Position numbers and translations under genes: made by a program. From NCBI GenBank assembly GCA_037951165.1, contig JBBDHG010000009.1:6971001-7035000 (forward strand): DNA of 64,000 nt. The letters run 5' to 3'. The notes under the pieces were generated by a model. The model searched no databases and had not been told where the DNA came from. It was given only the letters and a program-made list of their open reading frames with translations. Source of the DNA: Lophius americanus (taxonomy: Eukaryota; Chordata; Actinopteri; Lophiiformes; Lophiidae). Positions within the stretch are counted from its first letter, which is position 1. Every line of letters starts with the position of its first letter. Positions 37,258 through 48,629 of this stretch are shown piece by piece.

Positions 37258-37972
37258 AATTAAGAGATTTTTCAAAAACATATTTAGGTAACAAAAGTAA
37301 AGTCGGTGATTGCATTTGTAACTCGTGTAAGAATAGTTTTGATGATGATAGCGGAATAGGTGACTTTAATTATATGTACTGATACACAGACATGTTGCCC
37401 AATGTATGAAAAACTGTCATGCATATGATGATTTTACATTAATAATTTGACTTTGAAAAACAAGTGGTAATTCACACGTCAAACATTTGTACACACATGG
37501 AAAAGTATTTGCTTTCTGAAATGTAATTGAGCAGATATTTAAGGAAGCATAAAATGGGACTGCTTTATCAAAATACAAAAAAAAATTGTATTAAGTCTAG
37601 TGAATGATTAAATGTAATTAATAATAAAAAAGAGATTACCACAAGTTGGTATCTTGTTGGGATTATGTTCTTGGATGCAACATGATTTTTCCTCCACGAT
37701 CCATTTCAAATAATGTGTCAGATGCCTGTGAGGTGTCCACAGTTCTGAGTAAGATCGTGACACAGAAGGACAAACCGTAATGTGCACAGGGCAAGTTTGT
37801 GTCTGTCCTCGTGTCTGCAGATCAGCTCTAGTCACACCAAAGTGAGGGATTCCAGCACTGGCCTCTTCTGGTCCTGTCCTTGAAAGGCATTTGAAGCTTT
37901 GTATGGTCCATTCCCAGCTGCATCCAGTCAGCACACAGTACAGCACCAGCTCACTGGCTAGGTGTTGATGTG

Positions 37973-40900
37973 ATGGCCTCTTATCCAGACCAGGCACCAC
38001 AAGGGAAGTCCAGGAAGAAGCTCCAGGTTATAATCTGCGTACTGCTGGTGGAGCTGTGTGAAAGGTTTACTTTCTTTGGGATTGTGTGCAACATGATTCT
38101 ATTCTGCACTGTGAAACTGGGCTATGACAACCACCTGGCTGCTACAGTAAATCTGTGCTTCGTGGGAGCAACCACTCTGACCCCTGTTCTTGTCGGATGG
38201 TTTGCAGAAACCTGCTTGGGAAGGCCGAAGATGCTCTACTTGTGTGCTTTTCTTCATTTCTTTGGTAAGAGGCAAATATTAAATTTTGACAGATTTTGTC
38301 TCATGTTCCGAAATGGTTTATTTTTAGAACTAAATTTTTTTTAAATATCTTTGCGATTACAAATGTGCTCACCTTCCCTTTATTTCAATCCTGTTAATAT
38401 TTTGAAGCCACACAAAAATGTAGTTTCGATGCATATATTTACTTTTTAAAGTTTTCACTGCAATATTGGGGTCAAATATGCCAGTTTAAAATGGAAAATA
38501 TTTATCTGAACATTTGACATAAACAAATAAGATGAAATGTCATCTAACCAGCTATAGAGAATATTGTCCTGTAATCAAGAGCCTTACAATTCTGTTTTCA
38601 TGCTTAATCATGGATATGTTTACAGTCTAGCCGCAACCACACACCACCAACTTCACCTTTCAAACCGGTTTTTAAGGCACAGCCATGCTGCCAGTGGTAG
38701 CATTCCCGTTCGAGGATTTCTACATTGACACTCATCACATGACGCACAAGCTGGAACCACAGGAGCAGCAGATCTTGTTCTACGTTGGCCTCCTGGCTGC
38801 TGCTCTGGGCATTGGTGGCATTCGGGCCATCCTCTGTCCTATGGCAGCCTACAACCTGCAGGGTTACAATCAACACCGGCTACAGTCCTTTTTCAACTGG
38901 TCAGTGCTACAATCTGAATACAGTCATTCACATGTTTAGCCAATCATCCGTTAATGTCATGGGTCATTGAAGTAGCACAAAGACTATGCTCTTCGTCCTC
39001 CAAGATGTGTTGATTAGATGATTAGATGTTTTGTGAGCATAATAGACCTGCCTGGTTTAACCTGTGATGAGTGTGAAGGTATATTTAGTAAGTCATGGCA
39101 ATGAGCCCCTCAGATATCTGTTTTGAATACATCGGAATATTCTCAATACATAATGCTACAATAGGAATTCTAATCAAAATATTCATTAACACAATCTCAG
39201 CCAGCTCCTCCTCCAGACATGCTCAACAATAGGAGTCTGGCCAGCAGTTGTTGAGGAGCCTGAAATGAGGACAAGACCAAAGACAATTGAAACAGGAAAA
39301 TTGCCAATGTTAACTTGCACCAATAATGCAGCAAAAATAATAGCAAACCAGAGCAAACAAGAAGAGGTCAACAGCAAATCTTAGATGCAGTCCCACCTTC
39401 AACCTGAACCTATCCATCACTCCCACTGCACAATAAAACTCCTTCTGACCTTCTCTATTTCTTCTTCATCAGCAATCTCAAAGCAACATTTCATCTATAG
39501 TGCTCTGACAACCATATTGTTGTCTAAACAAGACCCATGCTGTTGTCCCTGAGAGCAAGGGGAAATCCCAGAAAAGTCCCCATCCCCAGTGTCGTATTAA
39601 CAACGCCCCTGATCTAAGTCTTCAAATTAAATTTGAAACTATGTCAGAAAAGAAACTGTTTTTCGTAAAAGAAAAAAAATGGTCCCCCTTGTGAATAAAA
39701 AAATTACTTTTAGAGCAAAGTATGATGAACAAGATGGATCCTTGAGACAATTTATATGTACCAAATTTGGATTAATAGAACCAAGGTTTAGGATGTCCAG
39801 AAAACTGTTTTTTTTTTTAATAAAGCATTCCCCCTAGTGAGTAAATTATGAACTTTTTGTGTAACAGTAATGGTTGAGAAATATGGCTTAACAATTTTGG
39901 GGATAAGACTCCTTCTAGTGTCAGAAATATTCAATATATCTTTCCCAAAAAAACACAGTTCTTCATACACTAAGGTCTAGATGGGTACAAAGTTTGAAAA
40001 TGATCCATGACCTTTCTTTTAAGTTATCGCATGCACCGCAAAAGATCTGCCGTCGGGTGATTTAAATGTATATAAAAAACCAACGGCTTAATTATCCTTG
40101 CAAAAATGAATTTGATATATTTTCTTTATCAACAGCAATTATAGCAATAAAAAAATAATAAAGTCAATAATAATATAATGATTATTTACTGTTATTGTTT
40201 ATGAGTGTACTTTTCTGACATCATTTCTCAGAAAAAGTAATGTGTTCTACAACCTCTGACTCTTAAATTTATCAAATGAAGGAGCAATGAAGCTAGAAGA
40301 ACAAAGATGTAAATAATAGGCAAATCGTCCAAAATATAAGTTAATTTTTGACCATAAATTCCAACTTCTATGGCGACTAGCTTGTCAGTTTAGCTCCTGT
40401 CCTTCGGATATGAATGCAGAGTGACGAAAAAAGTGTCAACAGACATCAATAAAAGACAATAATGACTGTTGCTGAATAATGAATGTCCAGTATAAGCAGT
40501 TAAAGAAAATGACTGAATGAATGAATGGGATTTGTCTCAGATGAGGACTTCCTGGTCATAACTTAAATCTTAATATCTTTAAAATAGATACGTCTTCACT
40601 TAAATACATACATCCTGTCTACAGGAGAGGTAACACTTGATCTTTTGGGAATATCTATATTCAGTTTTGAAAATTGAGCTTTTCTCAAGAATGCATTGAC
40701 AAAGAAAACTTCATTAAGTTCTTTCTAAGTGTCTGACTTGGTATGAGAGTATGCTGAGTATTTCATGTTTATTATTTTTAGGTTCTACTGGTTGGTCAAT
40801 CTGAACTCCACTGTAGTGTTTCTCGGTATTGCTTACATCCAGCAATCTGTTGCCAAAAATCTGGGCTTTCTGATCCCTTTCACCTCCGTGCTGCTTGCTT

Positions 40901-43179
40901 TAATGGCCATACACATGATGCGGAACAAGCTCACCTATAAACCCAAGAAAGGTAACAGACATTGAAAAGAGACGCATCTATACAAACAATTGTAAACATA
41001 CACACTCACACACACACACACACACACACACAAGCACACTACTGTAACGTGAACTTGTGAAATAAATGCATCAAGGCTGATTTATTTTCCTTCACAGGTG
41101 GATCGTTATTGACCACACTTGGAGTCTTCTTAAATTCGTTTAAGATGTGCTGCCTCCACTATCGCCACCTGAGTGGAGATGTAGCATCTTGGCTGGACCG
41201 GGCCAAGGAAAACAATGGTGGTCGTTACAGTGAAACTCATGTAGAGAATGTTAAAGTCCTGGCCAAGCTCTTCCCTCTTTATGGGCTTCAGCTGTTGTTC
41301 AGAGTCTGCATCACACAGGCATGTGGTTGTGAATAAAAAAGGGCTTTATGTGACACATTAAAAAAGACATTTCTTAAACGAAAATGTGTTTCTTAAAGAT
41401 TCCTTCAGGTTACTACATCCAAACGATGAACTCAAACCTTCACCTGAATGACCTACTGTTGCCCATTGGCGCAATGAATGTGATCAGCATCCTCCCTCTG
41501 CTTCTCCTGGCTCCACTGATTGAATGTGTGACGATTTGCTACCTCTCCATGGGTAAAACTCCCTTGGCACCTGCAAAAGTCATCAGTGAGTATTTCTAGG
41601 TGCATAGACCACCTGTAAACGAAAACATCATTTCAATTAACCTTCAGTTCCTTATGTTTCTCTCTCTGTCCTGTCTCTCTCACCCTCCCTCTATTTTCCA
41701 ATAATTATTCTGAAGCCCCCTCTCTTATGATCCCTCCTTGTCCATCCTCCCTTTCCAGTTCTGGGCCATGTGTGTGCTACTCTGTCGGTCCTGGTGGCTG
41801 GGTTGTCTGAGCTGCAGAGGAAGTCTTACCCTCTGGTGGAGCAGACTCTATCTGGAAAGGTTCTGCAAGTTTCAACTATGCCATGTTTCCAACTGGCTCC
41901 TCAGTACATCCTGCTTGGTCTTGCAGAGGCCCTCGTGACCCCTGCATGTGAGTGGCATGCTGAAGTTGTCATCATAAGATTTATCAAGTAATAATGTACC
42001 AACTGACAGATAACAAAGGTGGACAGGGCAGTCCTTGACTTTGCTTTGACTTGCAACCCCCTGTCTCTCACAAATACACAATGGCAAAGCTAGTCACAGT
42101 AGAAGTAAAGAAATTTAGAACTTCTTTGATTAAAAAAGTTTACGGAGAGAAGAGTTTGACTTTGACTTGTATTGTCCCCGAGGGGAAATCTTCTTTTTTT
42201 TTTTGTCATGTAACACCAGATTGTACTGTACTACACAGACCCTTTACTGCAACATGATTCTTCTACAGTGTTAATAACCATATATACATAAGCACATTCT
42301 GGGGAATCTCCTGTACATACATTTACATGTGCACAGTATTTTATGTGCATTTGTTATGCTGCTGTAAGACTGCAAGATTAATAGAACTATGTTATCTCCT
42401 CTTATCTTATCTTAACAAACTATTTCTGCTGTCACTTCTTCGCTGGCAGGTTCCCTCATATCTTTTCAGCTGACCCCGAGCCACATCAGAGGGATCTCCT
42501 TGCACTTCCTCACTCTGTCATATGGAGGCGGCTGTTTTCTCGGAGCTTTATTAATTCAATTGGTGCACCTTCTCTCCGGAGGTAATAATGTATTGCATGT
42601 TTTTTTTTCCAATAACAAATGGAAGTGACATTGGAAGGTGACTGAAAAACAATGATTTCTGCCATATGATGCTTGAGATGACAATACCGACAGTTCATTA
42701 CAGGTAACTTCTACCCAAACACACTGAATGATGGAAATCTGGAGAGCTTTTTCTTCCTTCTGGCCACATTGATGACTTTGAATACCTTAGTGTGTTGGAG
42801 GGTATCTTACAGGTACAGTATTATTTCTAATTACCTGTTGTATAAGGTGTAATTAAACTCCATCACATGCTTAACATGCATAATGAGAATCATGCAGCGA
42901 GTGATCATTCTTCCACTGAACTCCACTTTAGGCACTTTTCCAAAGCTGGTGAAGACATTTTTATATGAGCTCTATTATTCACAAATTTACTGACAATGCC
43001 TATAAGGGAAATCTCTTGTTTTCCTAATGTTCTCCAGGTACATAGACCTGAGTATGCAGGGGAAAGCGCTGACCATCAGCCCTGTGGTTGAGAAACTGCT
43101 ACATCACAAGGCCTGTCTTCGCTACTATGACACTGTGGATTACTCCTATACAAACGCCTCCACTGAATCTATTTTATGA
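37973..43179 (+). CDS. slc15a5: solute carrier family 15 member 5-like proton-coupled oligopeptide transporter
   Basis: Nine exons: 37973-38264, 38683-38899, 40782-40951, 41098-41318, 41399-41585, 41759-41947, 42450-42581, 42704-42812 and 43038-43179, totalling 552 residues (mammalian SLC15A5 is about 579). The start ATG opens MASYPDQAPQGK. The POT-family motif ELCERFTFFG is at residues 27-36 (ExxER, linked to proton coupling). Hydrophobic helices fill the rest, including GATTLTPVLVGW and AALGIGGIRAILCP. SLC15 transporters move di- or tripeptides with protons, but the substrate of SLC15A5 is not established. Exon 2 must start at 38683, because in-frame stops exclude the acceptors upstream. 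Intron 4 (41319-41398) begins with GC instead of GT. The member-5 assignment, rather than member 3 or 4, rests on remembered similarity of exon 1. Confidence 0.82.
41007..41032. repeat. CA dinucleotide microsatellite
   Basis: About 13 CA units in the intron between slc15a5 exons 3 and 4. Confidence 0.95.
42158..42414 (+). repeat. probable retroelement 3' fragment in slc15a5 intron
   Basis: The segment opens with TGTATTGTCCCCGAGGGGAA and ends with CTCTTATCTTATCTTAAC, bracketing about 250 bp with no coding content. Both ends resemble the TTATC-tailed fish retroelement ends at 10.93 and 27.4 kb. The class is uncertain. Confidence 0.45.
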
Positions 43180-45160
43180 CTGTCCACATCATTAACCCAG
43201 TCCGTGGCGCTGGCGCTGCATGTCAGAATCTTTAACATGTTGTGAGCTGTGTGGGAAATAGTGGACTAAAAAAATGTATGTGAAACAAATGGCATGTATA
43301 TATTCTATCATTTGTACAATCATAATGTGATAACAGATTAAGTACAATGATATTTAACTTTTTGTCAAAAGAGAATTATACCATTGATTGTCTATTGTGA
43401 GTATATGCTGTATGAGAGGTCAAAATTTGAATGGAAAAATGTAAACAGTTGTGTGTTCAAAGGGTGGTCCTTTCTTTAACATTTACGTAAAACAAAGTCA
43501 GTCTACTAGATGGATTTTTTGATAATTAAAAAACAGAGAATAATCACTGCAGTAAAACACATTAAAACTAAAATGCTTCTTTTGTGTCATATTAGAAAAA
43601 TATGAAACCATAGCATAAGTCAAGACAAGTCATGGTTGAACTACCTCATAATAAAAGAAAGAAATATATGGTTTAACCCAAGTATCAGGCTTTCTGATAG
43701 GGTCAGACTAATGGTATTCAAACAGCCTCAGCTTCAGAATAATAGTTATTTGGGTCATGCCCTCTATAGATCACATCATGTCATTTTATTGAGCCTCAGA
43801 TATGGTAATTAATAATACCTTTCTTTTGAATGGAATTATTAATTACCCTCCATAATATGTTAATATAATAATAACCCTATCTTTCTTTAAAAAAAAAAGA
43901 CAACAGACAAATAATAGCTGAATCACTTTGAAGAGAAGTTTTAAACAAAATGAAACGCTAGACATGTCTTTCACACATTCATGCACAAATAACAAATGTT
44001 CTTTATGATTTTGTGCAGCAGTGTCAACATTTCATATTCAGTGAGAAGAATTTACAATTATTCTTTAGCAACAGCAAACTACAATTAGAGATGGAATATC
44101 CACAGATGGATACGATCTAAATCCTTGTAAAAAAAAAAAAAGAAAGAAAAAAAAAGAAAAGAAGGTGTGACCATGATAAAATTCACATTACATTAACTGA
44201 ATTTTCCAGTACTGTGTTTAAGTCCTCCACTTCATGTATGACCCCTGTAACTACAAAATCTTAAAAGGTGTATTCAGCAGAGTTTCAAGTCATGTACAAA
44301 TTATCTAGCTACTTTATTTAATGAAATGGGGATCTTATTAGATTTTTTTCAAATATGCACTTATAAAAGACACCCAGTCTAGAGTGTAATGCAGATACAA
44401 ACTACAGGCCGATATCCAACTTTTCATTCATTAGGAAAATACTTAAAAAGATAGTTTCAGTTCAAATTAAGTAATTTCTAAAACTGATGAAGGGTTGTCT
44501 TTAAATATAAAGTAAGCTCCTTGGTGTTTGATGCACTTATTGTTTAGCTACTGAGCTTAATATCCATTGGTGTTTTCTGTTTCATACAGGTCATATATGA
44601 AGGGTCTGCATGTTCCTTATTTTGTTAGACTTTTTACTCCAGTGAAAAACAAATCATTCTTCTGCTTCATACCAATAGACCTCATGTGTACCACATCTGA
44701 GTCACTCAGTCACTCAATTAATAATACGTGGCTAAGCACGCCACCCAGTGGTATCCATGGAAACAGCTCTGGCAGGGATGCAAAAAAAATTTTGAGAAAA
44801 AGATTCAGAGTAATTCAAGCTGAAAAAATTCAGAGTGATTCAAAAACTTTACATAGGTGGTTGCATGCATATAGGTTACTGTAATTTAGTTAAAAAATAT
44901 TATGTAACCCCAATCCAACTAAAGTGAGATTTGGTTATCACTGATTATGAAACTATCATTCAGACTTCCTCTTCACTTGACCGGTTTGTACAACCGAACA
45001 CAGTAGAAGAATGAACCATTCCTAAAAGCGTGAAAGAAACACTATGGCCTGTTGTTATACTTGTTTTAAAATTGCTAGTATATGGCGGTCAGTTGCTAGT
45101 TTTGGTACCGAAGACATTTTTTTACGCTCGTTCGTCCTCTATGATGGCAGTCCCAGTGAA
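43180..45160. other. slc15a5 3' region and spacer to tmem17
   Basis: AT-rich sequence with no recognisable gene. It contains a perfect 13-bp inverted repeat (43804-43816 with 43835-43847) and an A/G-rich run at about 44129-44165. A 105-codon frame at 44567 has no domain or splice context. The slc15a5 polyadenylation site could not be fixed. Confidence 0.5.
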
Positions 45161-45180
45161 TCATGGGAAAAGTGACGTCA
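45161..45180 (+). promoter_or_regulatory. tmem17: tmem17 promoter module with CRE
   Basis: TCATGGGAAA directly followed by a palindromic CRE, TGACGTCA (45173-45180), 134 nt upstream of the tmem17 ATG. The same module with two changes recurs at 59071-59090. The position suggests a core promoter of a TATA-less gene; this is inference. Confidence 0.45.
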
Positions 45181-45313
45181 TTTTAATACCTTTAAATGTG
45201 GAAAATCATTTGACCCGTCGGTCCACTTTTCCGGCAGGGGACGAGAATGCACCCACAAGCTGGTTACCCAACACAAATGAAAACAACGCGAACAAGAAGA
45301 ACCGTATACCTAA

Positions 45314-47437
45314 ATGGAGCTGCCTGATACCATCAGAAAACGTTTAGAATACTTTTCTCGTAATGTTTTATTCGACCAGATTCATACTCAGCCTTTCAAA
45401 GAAGAGACTTTCACGTCAACGGCACAGGGTAAACTCAGAATACAGCTCGCATTGTTGGACGCAATAGCATTGATGTAACCCTAGGCTATTCAGTAACAGG
45501 AACGGCTGAGCAGTATTTCCTCTTACTGTAGCTGCTGCTGAGACGAACTATTTATCCATTCCGTGTTTGCTGTGGTGTTTTGTTGGTTCTAGACAATCGG
45601 GTCCTGTCGAATCTCCACCTCCAGATGTCTCTGTACTTTAACTCGCTGTTCTTCCCCCTGTGGTGGATCAGTGAGGCTGTGATGCTGAACCTCAAGGTAG
45701 GACAGAGAGTTAGAGAGCGAAAGTAACAGGATGAACAAAATAGGGCTCAAATTGGGCAAATGTGTTATCGTGGTTGGTTGAATTTGCCAAATAAGTTCAA
45801 AAACATGAAAGGCTCTTGTCTCCATTACATATGGAAAACTCTTAACAATCTCGTTCATTTATAACATTGTTGAAAATGCCTTATTGTCTTTTCTGCCAGT
45901 ATAATGCTTTGCCAGACTACTACAAGTTCATCCTGGTCACAGTTTTCATCCTGATGACTCTGATCGAGGCCATTCGACTCTTTCTCGGTTATGCTGGGAA
46001 CCTGCTGGAGGAGGTACGCCATCACTCAAAACAAACACCCATGGACACTCAGGGCATATACAAATTATAAATGTACCTGGGTAATTTGTGTCATATGACA
46101 CATAATTAGCTATTAATAACTATCTTAATTGAATCTCAAACTATATCTAAATCACCATGTGTCAAAAGAACGGTGCCCTAATCGATACTAGAAAGACAGA
46201 TGACATTATTTTTTGCCTTCCCTTGGATCATTAACTTTCTCCCGTTACAATCCACCATGTATACATCAGACAGGTCTCATATTAACTAGCTAGCTAGCAA
46301 TTATTCTTCTGATACCTTGCGTGTTTGATGGGAAAAAAATCTCTGCTCTCCCACTGGTCACTTTTGGACCCTCAATTTACATGCACCGGGCTGAAGAAGT
46401 CCTGTTTACATCACTCCATCATGTTCAACCAAAATGAGTGCATGGACAACTGATATCAATCTCGGAAGGGATGGTTGTTAATGACTGTCTGAGGTGGTTT
46501 GGATGTGTGTGAGAATTGTCTAATGTGTGCCTGTCTGGTGATTCTGTGTGGTAATCTATTAAACTGAACTTCCTCAGGATGCAAAATGAATTTAAGACAG
46601 AAACAGAAAGTAGAATAATGTCATACAAAATAAGCAAGACCAAAAAATAATTACCATACAATTCTCAGGTGACTGGGTGAATGGGTACAAGCACTGTTGA
46701 TTTGTCTGGTGGACTAATGCTTCAAAACAAATTCTCCCAACCTTCATGCGTTCTTCTATTGGAGTGTTGGTTTAAAAAAAGGGAGGTCATTTGGGATACA
46801 ATTGGTAAAGTGGCAATTTCTCAAAAGATATGACGTATTTGGACTGAAGACTACTCACAAACCAGTCACATGAACAAATTCACTATATTGAGAATTGGCA
46901 CAAACCGGCCCCAACATAAAGGTATACAACAACTTTTAAAATACAGATGTTTTTTTCAAAATTTCTCAAAAAATAAGGGGTGAATTTTTATATCCCTTGA
47001 GTTTAGAATGAGTATAAACCACAGCTACAAAGTACCAGGTTAATTGACATTGTAATGTCTGTGTTTATGACAGGTTCCAGAGTTGGCTGGATTTTGGCTG
47101 CTGAGCATCCTGCTGCAGTTTCCACTCATTTTGTTTCAGCTGTTCAATGAAGCCATTCTCATACAGCCTCTGGAGCGGGGCGTTCACATAGTGCTCTCCA
47201 TATTCATTCTCACACAGGTATGAAAAACATTCCATTTAAGAATTAGTTTTTGTGGCGCCACTATTTCCAATCATTACTTGCATTTACTTAAATATTTATA
47301 TTTGTGATTATTTTATGGATTGCCTTTGTTTTAAATGTTTTTATTTATCCATGATCTAGATCATCTCTGGGTTTGTGGCACTCCGGGAAATGGTCAGACA
47401 CACCCAAGGCCAATTTCATCTACAACAATTTTACTGA
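45314..47437 (+). CDS. tmem17: transmembrane protein 17, ciliary transition-zone protein
   Basis: Five exons: 45314-45428, 45593-45696, 45900-46013, 47074-47217 and 47360-47437, giving 184 residues (mammalian TMEM17 is about 198). The start MELPDTIRKRLEYFSRNV matches the family N-terminus. Then come LQMSLYFNSLFFPLWWISE, the YNALPDYYKFI and LIEAIRLFLGYAGNL segments, PELAGFWLLSILLQFPLILF and a last helix ending in ALREMVRHTQGQFHLQQFY. There are four predicted membrane helices. TMEM17 is a MKS/B9-complex protein that helps gate protein entry at the ciliary transition zone. The C-terminus stops right after HLQQFY, about 20 residues earlier than in mammals. Intron 3 is the largest (about 1.06 kb). 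The gene converges with agbl2. Confidence 0.95.
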
Positions 47438-48428
47438 ACGCTGGAACTCTGATGTCCCTGCCACATCTAGACACATCCCAAGACAAGAATACTGATATTT
47501 GCCTTTTTTTTTTTACTATGATTTGTAATTATTGGGATTATTTTGATTATTGAAAAGAACATTTGTATTTATTTTTCTATTTTGTAAACTTTGTATTTCA
47601 TGTGTAGTGTTTATAAAAAAATGAAGTCCATATAAAAAAATGAAGTCCATTAATTACGCAGCTAATGTAATGTATCATAGACTTGCATAAGGTCCAGCTA
47701 ATCCATAGCGAAGAAAGTATGGATATAACATCATATGAAACAAGAATAATACTTCCAATACAAATTTATAGAAACTAAATATCAGACTGATCGTAAAACT
47801 TGTAATATGTAAATATGTACTGAAAATGGATAAACCGCCAAACTTTCATTATTTACTGCTGCATTACCGTTTAGGCCTATGTTAAATCTTACTGCTGTAG
47901 ACTAGTTTATAAATTGTTGGGTAGTTTAATCTACATCATCATTATAGACAGTTTTAAAAAAGCTATTTCATCTAAAACACACATCTCTAAAAGGTCTTTT
48001 TATAAGAGCCTGTTTTCAGCCTTGTGACGATGCATTTTCCAGATAATCAAAGGTTTTTTAATAGTTTATATAAATAATTGGGATCATTTTCTCAGACCAT
48101 ATTGAAGTATTTAATCTTTAAATTTATCACAAACATTCAAAATCATCACTTTTGGAGATTCATGGTTTTCACTGACAGTGTTGATATTAAAAATGTAATC
48201 TGAAATAGTAACTAGAGCTGTAAAACAGAAGAAAATATCTCCTACTGAGATGTATTGGGGTAAAAAGTACAAAATAGTGTAAAATGGAAACAGGTACATG
48301 TTCCTAATATTTATACTTAGGTAAATGTAATTAGCTACTCTTCACCACTAAAAAACAACGACCATCACTATATGGTTTGACTTCATTAATAGGAAAGTTA
48401 GTATTTCATAATTATAACAAAAAAATGT
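47438..48428. other. tmem17 3' UTR and spacer to agbl2
   Basis: AT-rich and non-coding. It holds a short direct duplication (AAAAAAATGAAGTCCAT twice, about 47619-47650). No gene is seen. Confidence 0.5.
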
Positions 48429-48434
48429 TTTATT
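48429..48434 (-). other. agbl2: agbl2 polyadenylation signal
   Basis: AATAAA on the minus strand, about 200 nt after the stop at 48630. It supports 48.41-48.70 kb as the terminal exon. Confidence 0.6.
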
Positions 48435-48629
48435 GGCAACATAGGGATCGATCATGTCATTTGTAGATTATGAATAGTATACTCTATTGTGGGGCGCTCG
48501 GTGATAATCATGTAATCACTGCCTACATACAGCGTTTGGCTGGCTTTTCTAGGGTGAAGATGCCCGAGGTCTTCATCTTGAAGCCTAGCGAGGTTGTTCC
48601 AAGGACGCTGAGGTCCTGTCCTGGTGACG

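Noticed and set aside
38617..38682. Earlier acceptors for slc15a5 exon 2 (for example after 38625 or 38630)
   Set aside because: In-frame stops at TAG 38628 or TAA before 38685 exclude them; only the acceptor at 38681-38682 fits.
42042..42257. 68-codon frame in slc15a5 intron
   Set aside because: It overlaps the retroelement-like fragment and lacks splice support.
45030..45347. 105-codon frame overlapping tmem17 exon 1
   Set aside because: It is in a different frame from the conserved MELPDTIRKRLEYF start and has no homology I recognise.
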